Part shown: positions 38,205 to 49,781 of the stretch, piece after piece
Layout of the letters: each line of letters opens with the position of its first letter
How positions within the stretch are numbered: the first letter of the stretch is position 1
Program-made: the position numbers and the translations under genes
Notes under the pieces: generated by a model
What the model saw: only the letters and a program-made list of their open reading frames with translations
Databases searched by the model: none
Told to the model about the DNA's origin: nothing
NCBI RefSeq assembly: GCF_019399895.1
Contig: NC_091884.1
Span: forward strand, 1,800,501-1,864,500
Reading direction: 5' to 3'
DNA from: Cardiocondyla obscurior
Taxonomy: Eukaryota > Arthropoda > Insecta > Hymenoptera > Formicidae
DNA: 64,000 nt

Positions 38205-38345
38205 GGTTAGATATTTAGCTTTTCTAGCTCGTTATTATGGTCGGTACGGAAGCTGGTTACTTAATAAGAAATATATCTAATCTGCGCGATCTAATCGCGT
38301 ACTCGCAAAATCTGAATAGCTATTAGAGATGAAATTCCACTCGGG
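38205..38345 (+). mobile_element. Fragment related to the element at 14628-15186
   Basis: The block starts TTAGATATTTAGCTTTTCT, continues A-GCTCGTTATTA (one mismatch over about 31 bases to 15084-15114), then carries AATCTGCGCGATCTAA (inverse of 14672-14687), and ends GAAATTCCACTCGGG like the right end at 15186. It therefore unites segments found at both ends of the 14.6-kb element, so the family has long (about 140-bp), partly decayed inverted ends. Only one end is present here, and the flank is not TA, so this is a solo end or fragment. Confidence 0.5.
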
Positions 38346-39883
38346 GAAAAATGTAGATAAAATAACTTTTATAAATATGCATATATAAAATATGCTAGAT
38401 GATGTTACATAATTCTGAAATGTAATCAATTACATTCTAAAAACTCGAATGGCGAATGTCGCGTCGAATAAATAACAAACTTTTGCTAATTTATGATAGT
38501 ATTATACAAGCCGATTCGCGAATAAATCTCTTTTACGTTTCAGCGGCTAATAAAATTATGGTCGCGATATAGCTCGGGTTGTAAAATATTGACGGAATTA
38601 TTTTGTCGATTTTGTTTATGCGTTAATACGAAAATATCGCGGGGAGGGGAGATGGTTTCCATTTAAATTATCTTACAGCCGAGTTGCCGGGCATAAACGA
38701 TAGTGCGCGTTCCTATCAATCACAGCATTACGAAATACAAACATAATGCTGATGCTTGGTAATACCGATCGGTTCGCTACATTTAGCCATATGGAATATG
38801 GTAATGCAATTAGTTGCACCATCATGTTCAATCAACCGTTCTATGTCAATGAAAAGCGCAGCATGCAGTAATTAACGATTAACCTAATTTCCGAACACGA
38901 ACAATTAATTTATAACAATCCAGATGTGACGGGGGGACCTTCATAAAAACAATGCCGGCGGAACTTCTTGCCTATAACTTTCAAACGCAGTTACATTGCC
39001 GTGTAAGTTTTATCTTCCCTCTCCCGGCCGCAGTTATCCAACTTTAACAGTTATCCACCATAATTACGAACTTTGATCGCTATTCTTGTTTAGACGTCTT
39101 TATCCGCCGTTTAATAATGCGCGGCAAATACCCGGCGATTGTATGCGCGCGAGGGAATAAGAACTCCCGACGATTTGAACGGTGCACGCGCGCCTCCGTC
39201 TTTGTATTTAAAATTAGTAATTAACATCGCGTTCATGCCAGATGACGTCATTAATTGGCCCGGCGACTAAATCTATGCTGCCGGCACAATCAATTTCGAC
39301 CACTATGAATACGCGATGGTATCGCAAAAGTTGACGATGACCGATATCGCGCGAACAAACAACGTTTGTTCCTTGTGACAAGCCGATACACGACGTTTCG
39401 CTGTATAATATGCCATCGATAATATCGCGTTCGTATATTGCATTCCAATTCACTACATATCGTGTCTCTCATTAAGCGAGCTTCTAATTAGCGATTGGTC
39501 TCTATCCTGTTACATTATGCAATCTATCTGATGATTTCGATCGTCAGCACTGGCTTTATAACGCGAGTGCCGAGTAATTACATTCGTTGTTTTAACGAGA
39601 ACATTTTAATCATCTCGTACGGGAGCGGCGCGTACGATAAAACGGAAGAAGGACCGAATTATGTGCCACGCGCACCTTTTTCGTTTTCCTCTATCCCGCG
39701 TGTCGATCAGAAGTTAAAGAAATTCGTTGCGTGATTGATACCTTTCGGGCATCAAACCCAATAAGCGTCGGGGGGCGTAAGTTGCCGAATTAATTACGAT
39801 CGCGCGATTATGGAGCGGAGTTTCAACGGGCAATTCGGCAGTGGTATTGCGGCGAAAACGCACGATTATGTAAATGTCTTAAA

Positions 39884-39909
39884 CGCGGGGATTAGAAATA
39901 ATCCCCGCG
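39884..39909. other. Stable hairpin with GAAA tetraloop
   Basis: CGCGGGGATTA and TAATCCCCGCG pair perfectly over 11 bp around a GAAA loop in plus-strand RNA, a GNRA-class tetraloop. The minus strand would have a TTTC loop, so plus-strand RNA is the more plausible structured form. No gene is adjacent and no T tract follows, so it is not a terminator. Confidence 0.5.
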
Positions 39910-40236
39910 CACTCGCCGCGCAAACGTGACTAATAATAATTTAAGCGGCGCCCTTCGCCGTACGAGTAACTAACCGTAAAAAGGACGCGGCGCGCAATTA
40001 AAAGTTTATGGAAAAAAAAGAAAGCGGCGGTTTTGAAAATCGCGGCTTCCACGGGCTTGCTCCTTAAATCATCGTTCTTAAGCCGCGCGAATCTTAATTC
40101 GTTCACCCTTCTTTAAATCGGACGTTATCGCGTCCGGCGACATGCATATCACAAATTAACGTTCGTGACACACGCGCCAGCCGCGTAGTTACGAACGACT
40201 TTTGAGTTAACTTTAGAATTTTCTTTCACATACGAA

Positions 40237-40269
40237 GGGGGAACAGAGGGGAAGGGGAGAGGGGGTGGG
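40237..40269 (+). other. G-quadruplex motif with five G tracts
   Basis: G tracts of 5, 4, 4, 5 and 3 bases are separated by 6, 2, 3 and 1 bases. This is a full plus-strand quadruplex motif at the left edge of a CpG-rich region. Confidence 0.65.
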
Positions 40270-41084
40270 ACTGAAAGTCGGGCTCCGACGGAGCACAAAA
40301 ATAATTTTCCGCGATAAGACCGAGCACGCAGGCGGAGAACTTTTTAGTAAACACCTTTGACTGCTCCGCCAGAGAAGCTCTGATTCTCATGGCTGTTCGA
40401 ACGAACTTTCGTCTCCCACCCGTAACCGTTCAAGGGACTTTGATTTATCGTCGCATCTTTAGTATCTTTAACGTAGCGGCAATGAAAATATTAGACGGCA
40501 TATAAAATATTAATAAAGATACGCAAAGAATAGTAGAAATTTAATTAAAAATGTATAATAGAGGGACGTAAGTATGTGTAAATAATGTTTTTTTTTTTTT
40601 TTTAAGTAAGCTTTTATTACGAGCACAAATAGAAGAATGCCGCGTAAGAAATGTTCGTTCTCCACGGGCGGTACTAACAATGTCCCAACAGAAAGCCCGG
40701 CGCTCGCGGTTAAATATTGGTACTGCTACGTGTCGGGGAGATTAAAGCTTTTACCGAGGTGCGCGAGTCTAATTGTCTCCAAGAGCCAAGTGCCGGGGCG
40801 CGATATTAAATCTTCTTGTTAGCGAAACGCGGGCGTACACCGGATGTCTCCATCGGCGCCATCGAAGCGCCGTGTCATCCGGGAGATATTTCTTGCGCGT
40901 TCTACCGTCAACCGTCGACGGTAATGCTCTCCTGCTGCGGCAAACGTCACCTGTCGTTCCTGCGGGCTGCGTTTGTTGCACGGAACGAAACTCGAGCGAT
41001 GGGTCAACGAGTGCGCGGCGCGGTTTGTCAACTTCGGATTCCGCCGTGTAACTTCGAAACGCGCCGCGGGAGAGGTGCGGCGGA

Positions 41085-41108
41085 GGGCTGGGGAGGGTGA
41101 GGGGAGGG
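41085..41108 (+). other. G-quadruplex motif with short loops
   Basis: Five G tracts of 3-4 bases have loops of 2, 1, 3 and 1 bases. It lies about 850 bp from the motif at 40237, on the same strand. Confidence 0.65.
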
Positions 41109-41413
41109 CTTGTAAGTTAACTTCCGAATCAGGGAATTGTCGTCTCCAGCCATCGACTTCGGAATTCGATGTCGTCGGTCGGTACGAACGTTTAAACGCG
41201 GCGGCAGCGATGCCCTCGAAACTTCATTAATGCCAAGTAGATCGATCTGGTCGTTTGACTAACGAGGGGCGATCGACCCCGCGAACTTACACGAGAGGAG
41301 ACGTCACCTCGTTTTTGCAGAAAACTGTCTCGCATCTCGACTTTACGGCCGCTTTGGCGAAGAGCTTAACGAAACCTCAAGCGCATTAGAGCAAACTGTA
41401 AATCTCGAAAGGC

Positions 41414-41459
41414 GTAAAAAAAAAGAAAGAAAGAAAAAAAGAAGAAGAAGAAGAAGAAA
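41414..41459. repeat. A-rich tract and (GAA)n repeat
   Basis: An A-rich stretch with AAAG units runs into five or six GAA units. Simple repeat. Confidence 0.85.
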
Positions 41460-44400
41460 CGCTAGGAGAGCGAAAGCTTTTCAAAGATATAAACGCTGTC
41501 GGGGCTATAAACGTAGTTAATTCGTAAGACTCATCAGTAGGTGGAGAGAAAATGTTTAAATAATATTTTACGTCTTATTAAATCCATCAGCGTAGAAAGA
41601 TTATTTCATAATAATTAATAATAAAGATACTTCATATTAGCTCTCGCGAGAATTATATTATTATACATTCGTAAATTATGTTTATAAAATTTTTATTTTA
41701 TATCCAACTTGAACAAAAATTATTTACACATTAAACACGTTAGATTAATCAATATAGAAAATTAATATACCGATCGTTATCATATTGTTCATTTTTATTA
41801 AGTTTTGATATGCACAGGCGTTAATTTATTACCATGCACTGAAATACATGTATAATTATGACATAATAATAATAAATGATGACACGCGTCCAATGTGATT
41901 AATCAAGAGATGCAAATTGAAATATCGTAAAATTGATAAACAAAATTGTTAAACGACAAATGTGTGACGGGCCAAATATTTGCCGTGCGCAATAGTTTTC
42001 TTCCGGCACAATTTTCCACGGGGGAAGGGAACGCGAAGGGAAATTAAAAAGCATGTTTTATTTGATTATTCGTAGCACGTCGGAAACTGAGCGCGCTTTA
42101 ACATGATCAAACTTTGATTATGCCACTCTCGAAAAGGAAGTTCTGCAGGACTTACACAACTAATCTCAGTTCGACGAGGACCGTCGGACGAAGTTCTTAC
42201 CGTAAAAGCGCTTTTTTTCCCTTTCCCGTGACACATACGCGCGAGAAGTCCCCGAGAACTGTTGTAACTCGAGATTTCTGTTACGTCAAGAGACAACAAA
42301 CAATGATAATACGTAGCGAGAAAAACGGTAAATTCTAATAAGGCGTACGCAGCAAAATCTAAAAGTTTTTTTTTCGGCTGATAAAGTAAACGGAAAAAAA
42401 TATTTTTAAATTTTTATAGTGAAATTTTTTTACTTTACTAGATGCAATTTTTTTTACCTTTTTTTATTTGTTATTCGAAAAAAATGTAGAGCAGTAAGTA
42501 AAATAATTGAAAAATATGTCGACAAAAATTCACGTGTCGCTAAAAAAAAAAAAGAAAAAAAAAGGGAAACGAATTTATGTTACTCTCGTGAAATAATGCA
42601 TCCAGTAATTTGATTCTTTTAATGCCCAATTTTTTATCGCGCGTAGAATGATATTTTTACATTTGGTATTTATCGTATACTGCTATATCTAATACATCAC
42701 ACATAAGTGTGAAAACATAGATGACACAATTTCCATAGCGTATAAAAATGATGCATGGAGAATGATTATGATGCATCGCGCTGCAGTACGAGACTTATTG
42801 TTAGTATTTCTTCTTCTTAAAATATGTTGTAAATTGCGGTACAACGTAGCGCAATCAAATTGATCTTCGTTATAATAAATGTCAAGCTAGAACCGTCGCG
42901 TAAGTGTGAAAAGGAGTTTTATTTAGAAACGCGCAGCCGACCGCACACGCCGAACTTGTTGCCGTCGGCTTTATATGTTGGCTACGCGCTTGTTAATAGC
43001 CCTCTTGAACTCGCCGAAGTGGCTTCGTTTAAATCTTACTGTCGGGGCTCTGCTTTCGCCGCCGCGGACGACGACGGAAGGAAATAAAGGCGAGCATCGC
43101 CGAACGCGATATCGGCGGAACAGCGGTTGTATCGCGCGTGACTCCGCATGTTTAAGTGGCATTACCGTCGTATATATACGTTCGTACGTGTTCCAACAGA
43201 TTGCGAGTGTCGACTTGCGGATAGGAGAGCGTGTTTGCGAGCACGGTAACGGACGCGTGAAAAGAAGATGGAAGACTTGCGCGCACGTTATATTCCCTCG
43301 CCAACTTGCCACATTCGACGTGAAAACAATCTTCTTTCTCGCGCACGCCTCTCGGCAAAGTCATAGTTTATTCTATCTAGAACGGATAGAAAAGAAATTC
43401 AAGGCTCCAAAGTCGGTCGCAAAGACAATTTTAACATGTCAACCTAGCGCGACGGTATTGTAATTCGGTGAAAACAACAATTTAATACATTTACGTACTT
43501 TTCATACCTTTGACATTAACTAATACGAAATATAACGTACCTATATTGTTTTAAATTACTTTAGTTTGTTTATATCTTATCGAGCGATCTTAAAACGCCG
43601 AGCGGCGTACGGTGGTTTCGCTAAATAATTTTCAAGAAAGAAAAGGAATATAAGCACCGCGAATATTGCTTCCGTCATGCCTCGAGTTCACCCTCTGGTA
43701 TTAATGATATACAATTAGACCTATAAAGTTTGCCTGGGGAGAGAAAAAAAAAAAAAAAGGTAAGGGTGGTAAAAAGCCAAGGTAGCTCTGGCACACTTTT
43801 CTTATCGGATACGCGAGATCGTCCGCGAGATGAGGTAACCCTGGAAGTAGCGCGCGTAGGGTGCACCCGACCTCGTGCCACGAGGCCCTCGCCAACGTTT
43901 ACCACTTTCGGGCTTAATGCATTCTGCGTTACACGTAATCTCGAGGTACACGTTAAAAAGGGCTGCGATATACGCGCGCTTTGCATATACGCGATCGGTA
44001 CGATTTCGGGTCCGCGAGCGCGGCGTTTCGCAATTCGGGTTGATACGCGGGTACGCTCAATGTATGGAGTCTATTAAACGTCGCCACCAGCCCGCGAACC
44101 TTAGAGGAAGCCCCGATAGCTGCAAGCGACGCTGAAATATCCCTGTCGGATTATCCCGCCGTTCTACTGCGGCACCCAAATCGGATTAGCAACATCAGAG
44201 GGATGTCATTAACTTGACCCGCTACTAACTAATTTCGCGCATCTGATGATCCGCAACGATCTGCCGATTACTGTGCGGCTCGCGCCCCGATTCTATCTCA
44301 ATCATATGTTAGGCGGCGTTAAGATAAGGCCTGGATAAACCCGTGCCTGCGCCCTAAACTATGTCACGTGGCTGATATTAAATAATCCCGGGCCGTTTTT

Positions 44401-44806
44401 TTCTTCCCCGCGTTTTATTGCCCGTTAATTACCGGCACCGGCAATACCTCGCGTCGGATATTCGCGCTTTCGCGAAGATATATTTTTACGTTGCGACCGT
44501 ACTTGCCGGGGCGACGTGGACCGCTTTTACGGGGACCGCGATAAAAGTTTCGCCGCACAAATTCGCGGCTAATGTCGAATGTCGCGTGAAAATCGTTTAA
44601 AATATAAGTTAAAAGTTACGCCAGCACGGCGAGCCTCGCCGCATCGCGTAATGGAGTTCGCGCAAATACCGCCGCCGCATAGCGAGAAATCCTGAAAAGC
44701 AGCTTAGCCTGTCGATATTTTCCGGGATCACGTAACTACAACTCAACCTTTAATCTCCCATGGGTGACAAAGGTTATGCCTGCGGCGACCTCGCGGGCTT
44801 TTGCAC

Positions 44807-44830
44807 CGATCCAATGCATACGTAAGAAGC
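44807..44830. repeat. 24-bp repeat, copy 1
   Basis: This 24-bp word, CGATCCAATGCATACG followed by TAAGAAGC, recurs exactly at 45407-45430. The flanks differ apart from a shared CGGG upstream and GCAA downstream. It contains ATGCAT, and GTAAGA after CATAC would read as a donor on the plus strand. Both copies can be read in frame as D-P-M-H before that GT, but the upstream frames do not align well. A shared binding site, an old duplication and a repeat fragment are all possible. Confidence 0.6.
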
Positions 44831-45406
44831 TTCGTCAGATGAATGCAACCTTGGTTACTTTCCCAAGCATCTCTTCATTCGAATGTCTGACAGCTTCTCC
44901 TTTAAATAAATTTTCTCGCTCGGTTGAACAGGCGCCAGCTATGTTACAAATTACTCTTCGCGTTACATATTTATGAAGAATACGCCGTCGCATTTATCAT
45001 AACATCTACAACCACCCGGGTCTAACTTGCGCGCGTACACATTCACGCGTCACATGCTAACTGTGCCACTTATGCTTTCTCTCCCTCCCTCCCTCCCTCT
45101 CTCTTTCTCTCTCTCTCAAGGTTTTTTTTTTTTTTTTTTTTTTTGCTCACGACCGCAACGCCAAGTACTTTCAAAGTGCTTTTAATATTGCAACTGTTGC
45201 ATTTTATTTATCTTAAATAATTACGTCTCTGCGATATCATTTTCTCGACTTTACGTTTCTTGAAGCAATAGCCGCCGGCAATGGCGTTTTGGTATTAGAG
45301 TCGTATCAGGTTCGCGTAGCGAGATAGGAGTATATCGATTCGCGGTTAGCGTTAATTTTATGCAAGAACGAAGATGACATCGTAGTTACGCTCCCGGGAG
45401 CTTCGT
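44831..45406. other. Spacer between the 24-bp repeats
   Basis: This holds a TCCC/CT microsatellite followed by a 23-base T run (45080-45144) and AT-rich to neutral DNA. No gene. A 70-codon frame at 44764-44976 overlaps the first repeat copy but is not recognisable. Confidence 0.5.
45080..45144. repeat. TCCC/CT microsatellite and T23
   Basis: Several TCCC units and CT dinucleotides are followed by a homopolymer of 23 T at 45122-45144. Confidence 0.9.
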
Positions 45407-45430
45407 CGATCCAATGCATACGTAAGAAGC
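45407..45430. repeat. 24-bp repeat, copy 2
   Basis: Identical to 44807-44830, same orientation, start-to-start distance exactly 600 bp. It lies in a CpG-rich patch. On the minus strand a strong donor-like GAG|GTAAGTAAGT occurs about 240 bp further on (45663-45674), but I found no acceptor for it. Confidence 0.6.
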
Positions 45431-48400
45431 GTCACCAAACGGGCGCAAGCACGGGTGTACCCTCGGCAAACGCTCCCCGCAGGCCCATTTATCGATTCCA
45501 TGCCAACGGAAAGCTTTCCATTAGCGGCGTACCAAGGCGTTCCTGTACGTGCTGTACACGTAACGACGATGCGCATTTACTACGTACGTATCGGAGACTC
45601 TGCCTATTGTAGCCGGCCAATCGCTATCGCGAAATCGCGTACAAACGTGTATCCAGGCACTTACTTACCTCGCCGCCCTGCACACAACTACGCGCGCATC
45701 CATTATGCGTAATACGCCGAACAATAAATCGATAGCGCCGCGGCATACGCATACGTGCGTACGTTAACATCGAGCGTTTTCCATTTTATCGGATCCTCGC
45801 TCGCCCGGCCCGATCGTTGGGGAAGTAGTACGCTTTGCCGCACGCACTTTGTCGACCGGCTTAGTTTATGTCAATCACGTTATTGTGCGCCCATCATCGT
45901 GAATTTATTCCAATCGAGTAGACATATCGTATCGCGAAACGAAATAAAGTCGCGGAATAAAAATTAAATGATAACGGACGGGCGGCAGTGAGCGTGAATC
46001 TGTTGTGCCAAAATTTATTTTTTTTTTTTCTCTTCCTTTTTTTTTAATAAATTGTGTTATTTCGCAATCGAGCTGTTTTTTTCTCCGTCGAATATCGAAA
46101 ATTAATGAAAAACATCGCTGCGACCGTACGTGCGTCACATTTCGGAATCACGCAATTTTGTTAACTGCCGTATCCGCCCCGCGAAGAACAGGAGCCCGCC
46201 GGTCCAGCTGAATATGTTTATTTTAGGAAAATAAAATGGATTAATATACATCATCCCGGTAGACTAACAGCGTATGTAAAGTTAAACGGATGAGCTAAAG
46301 CCCCGGGGAAGCAAGAACTATTATAATGTTACTGCGCTATTATACTTTGTCTTCCGAACAACTTTAAATGCTCGGATTTCATGGAGCGGAAATGTACGTT
46401 CCATTAACAGTTTACGATTTTAGTAAATAATGTACCCATACGTATTTGTTTCGGCGAAATGTTCGATCCGGCGTGAGCTTTCCCAATCGCGGCCCCGGCC
46501 GTGTTGCGATTCACATAAATCTATTAACCCGGGGAGGAAAGATAGCGCGGAGAAAATGTCGCAGCTCCAAATCGCGGGGGCCCCGAAGTAAAAAGGATCA
46601 CGAGAACCTGATGTGAGAAACGCGTTTTCACTTCTCCCGCTCGGAAATAATAGCGGCGCAATGGACTTTATTGCCCTAGGCGCTACACCGTGCAATAAAA
46701 TGGGGGATACGCACTTTTCTCCTCTTGCCTCCCACGTTACAGCGTATAATATGTCGCGCATATAAAATGGTTGACACGAAGGGCGTGAAATGCGTTGAAA
46801 ATTTTCGGAAATTCTGCCAAAAGCCGTGTACACTTTTTGCACTCGCTCTTTCCGGCGTAACTCTCAATTACGCTCTTCATTATTTTCATTTGTTACGTGA
46901 AATTTAAAATAAGTACGGCGTGCGAACGCATATATCTCAGGGGAGAAAAAAAAAATTTTTTATACCTAGAAAGATTTATATAAAAAGATATACGTGTGTT
47001 TTCATTCTACCTGATTTGAAACAAAAACGTTTATCATGGTATAATTTTTATACAAGTCCTCGGCAGACTCTTACCTTTTTTTTTTTCCCGTAGAAAACGT
47101 ATTTATGTGCGTTTACGCGTTTTAGAAAGACAAATAAATCCTTCACCGGATTATTTTTACGGCGAGAAAAAACAGTAAACCGTCTTTTTTATGATGTATG
47201 AGTCTACAAATAAAAAGTACTTTATGTCCCAGCGTTTATCGATAAAAATTCGAATATGCTTCAATTATTTTTCATTAACGATTGTAACATCAATATTTTA
47301 ATTTCTCAAATTTATGAATGGTCTTTTTTTCATGAAAGAGAGAAAAAAAGTTTTCTAAGGCGCAGGAGTCGGTTTTTTATTACTCGTCTTTAAGACGGGA
47401 CTTTGCTGTATTTTAACGTTCATGAAGATATAATGTGACGTTACATCGTAGACTGCAAAAGGAAAGTAATTTATTCTTGGAAGGAATCTATGTTTAAAAA
47501 TCGGATTTAATACATAAATGTGAATTTAATACTACGTCATTCCACGGCATTAAAATACCTCTGAAGAAAAAAAAAATTCGTCGCGTTGACTTTTCGTTGT
47601 AGACTTATTCGCGGATTTTGTTCAGACGCATGTGGAAACGTACAAATATTTCATACGCGATTATTAGCGAGCTTACTTGCTCTTTGAGTGATACACTTGC
47701 TAGTTTTCGTGCAATAGATTAAATAAACGGACTGTATACGGCGGAGGCCAGCACCGAGACACGCGCGCTCGTGTGTGCTTCTGTCTGAAAGGGCGAGGGG
47801 GTGGCTCGCGTACAAAGAAGACGCGCGAGCGAAAAGAAACCAGAGGCAGGAAAACGTAGAGAAAAATAGAGAAGCGAGGAAGATAAGAAGAATCTCTGCG
47901 AAGGCGCGAGAATTATAAGGAGGCGAGCGTGCGAAAGGGACGAGGAAGGAAGTCAGCGTGAAAAGTGTGCCGACTTTTATTACTCGTCGTTCGTATCCCT
48001 GTACGTACACTAACGGCGTACGTGTGGGTCCTCGCGTATTCTTCGCCAACGCCGGACCTGCGTTCGTGTGCGAGCGTCTGAGCCGCTTGCACCCATCCCA
48101 CCCACCCACCTTTTATATCGCCGAAAATAAGGCGCACGGTCTATCAAGCGGCTGTCGCGAGCATTGCCAGCAAGGCAAACACGCGCCCCGCCTTTTTTCC
48201 GTCTTCCTTCGCGAATAAATAATTCGCCCCGTGTATACGCGTCGCGTCAAATTAAGTGTTTATTATCCCCCTTTACGGTGGCGGTGATAAATTTCTGAGA
48301 GCGGCAGTTAGCGCTCCTCGAGGAAGGTTTCGCGGCGTTACTCTCACAACGAGAGCCGCGCGTGCATGTTTTACGGAGGACCAGCGTATCACATTCGCGT

Positions 48401-49560
48401 CTCTCGCGAATTTTCTTCAATAAATTTCGCAAGGCTCGTATTTTTAACTTTTAACAAAAGCGCCGTATCTTTCTGTAACTCTCTTTTATTTTTCACTTGC
48501 AACCCTTTTTTTCCTGTATTGTTTTCATTTATATACTATATATATATTTTTTTTTTCTTTTTTTTTATTACATTTTTTTATACTCTTGTACTTTTACATT
48601 TTTGCTTTTTTATTTATTACCTTTGCTGTTATTAAATTGCGTTTATATTTTTTGTTATATATATTTTATGTATTTATTATTTAAACCATTTTACGTGTGA
48701 TACGTGCATGAATATAAAAAATGACGACCGTGAAAAATATATTATTTTACAAAAATACATTTTTATAATTATTTTTCTAACTTCAGGGGGGAGATCAACT
48801 AAACTCTCACGCGCCGGTGAAACGACATTTTACACGCGGGGGGCGGAAGGGGAGAGAGGGAGATAACAAGCAGAAATAAATATAACGTATACCTGCGTGC
48901 ATTTAGCCGTTCGCTTAGTTTTTATCTTCGAACGGTGCCGAATAATCAGAATAATATCACAAGAGAGACACGTATAGCTTCGTATTTTGCGGATTGTTTT
49001 CAAGAGACGGCGATATACCTTATGCAGATGGAACTCGCGCGGCACCCTCTTTTCTGTCATACGCTACGTACAAAATCTCCGCGCGATTTTTGCAGCCTTC
49101 CTCCACTCCACTTCCTCCCCGGTAGCGAATCGTCAATTCTATCCGATGCAGTCGCACATTGCGCTTTAAAATTCACGCGTCAACGGTCGATATCGCGATG
49201 ACACAGATATCTCGCCCAATAAGAGGGAGGCTGCATACAGGAGATTCTACTACCCATCCGCGCGGACATCGATCCATTTCCGTGACACGTCTATGGTATA
49301 TGATTTCAGCCTTACAACTGGATATCCGTTTCTTTATTACTCCTACCGAAGCCATGCTTCGTCAGACGAATTTGATTATATTTATTATTGCCCTAATGAA
49401 ATAATCCTATTACCCGTAATTGCAGCCATTGCGACGAAAATTTCGCGTTTGAGCTTGCGAGCGGTGAAAAATGTATACGCGATACATTTCCATATAATAT
49501 TTATTATCATCTCGAAAATTGGGCCAATTACCTGACATTAATATATAAAAAGAAAAGAAA
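45431..49560. other. CpG-rich patches and AT-rich DNA, no supported gene
   Basis: CpG-rich patches at 45430-45850, 46420-46860, 47740-48400 and 49000-49300 alternate with AT-rich DNA. The frames of 140 (46420-46842) and 152 codons (47651-48109) on the minus strand have overlapping frames opposite and no known motif. The donor-like GAGGTAAGTAAGT on the minus strand at 45663-45674 is strong, but the sequence before it is open in two frames and has no clear acceptor. A very T-rich block spans about 48480-48680. Confidence 0.4.
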
Positions 49561-49750
49561 TAAGGGCGTGCATAAAATATTTATTAACTCACAATATGAT
49601 ATTGGTCGTTTGCAATTTCATTACATCGGGCGTATCTTTAATATTGTTTTAATCAGCGGCCGGCTGATTTAATTTGAATAAATCTTGCGTAAATAAAATA
49701 TAGTTTCGAAACGAGGGTTCGATTGCGTCTGTGTGTTATATCTGTAGGTA

Positions 49751-49781
<31 letters not shown>

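Larger units (their letters stand above)
37935..40236. other. AT-rich non-coding DNA
   Basis: Apart from the repeat at 38205-38345 and the hairpin at 39884 I see no structure. The CpG content rises from about 39600. The 79-codon frames at 39214-39453 (minus) and 39495-39734 (plus) are not recognisable. Confidence 0.5.
40270..44806. other. CpG-rich region without a supported gene
   Basis: CpG-rich patches at about 40640-41370, 42900-43340 and 43790-44660 are divided by AT-rich DNA (41500-42060, 42340-42700). Many frames overlap on both strands; the longest (162 codons, 42975-43463, plus) has a 113-codon frame opposite and no recognisable domain. At 41311-41324 TCGTTTTTGCAG is a good plus-strand acceptor, followed by about 22 open codons but no donor. 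These patches are candidates for distant regulatory elements or unrecognised exons. Confidence 0.4.

Noticed and set aside
42975..43463. 162-codon plus-strand frame with a TATATATA nearby
   Set aside because: A 113-codon frame runs opposite, the composition is compositional noise, and the TATA-like site lies inside the frame, so it cannot be its promoter.
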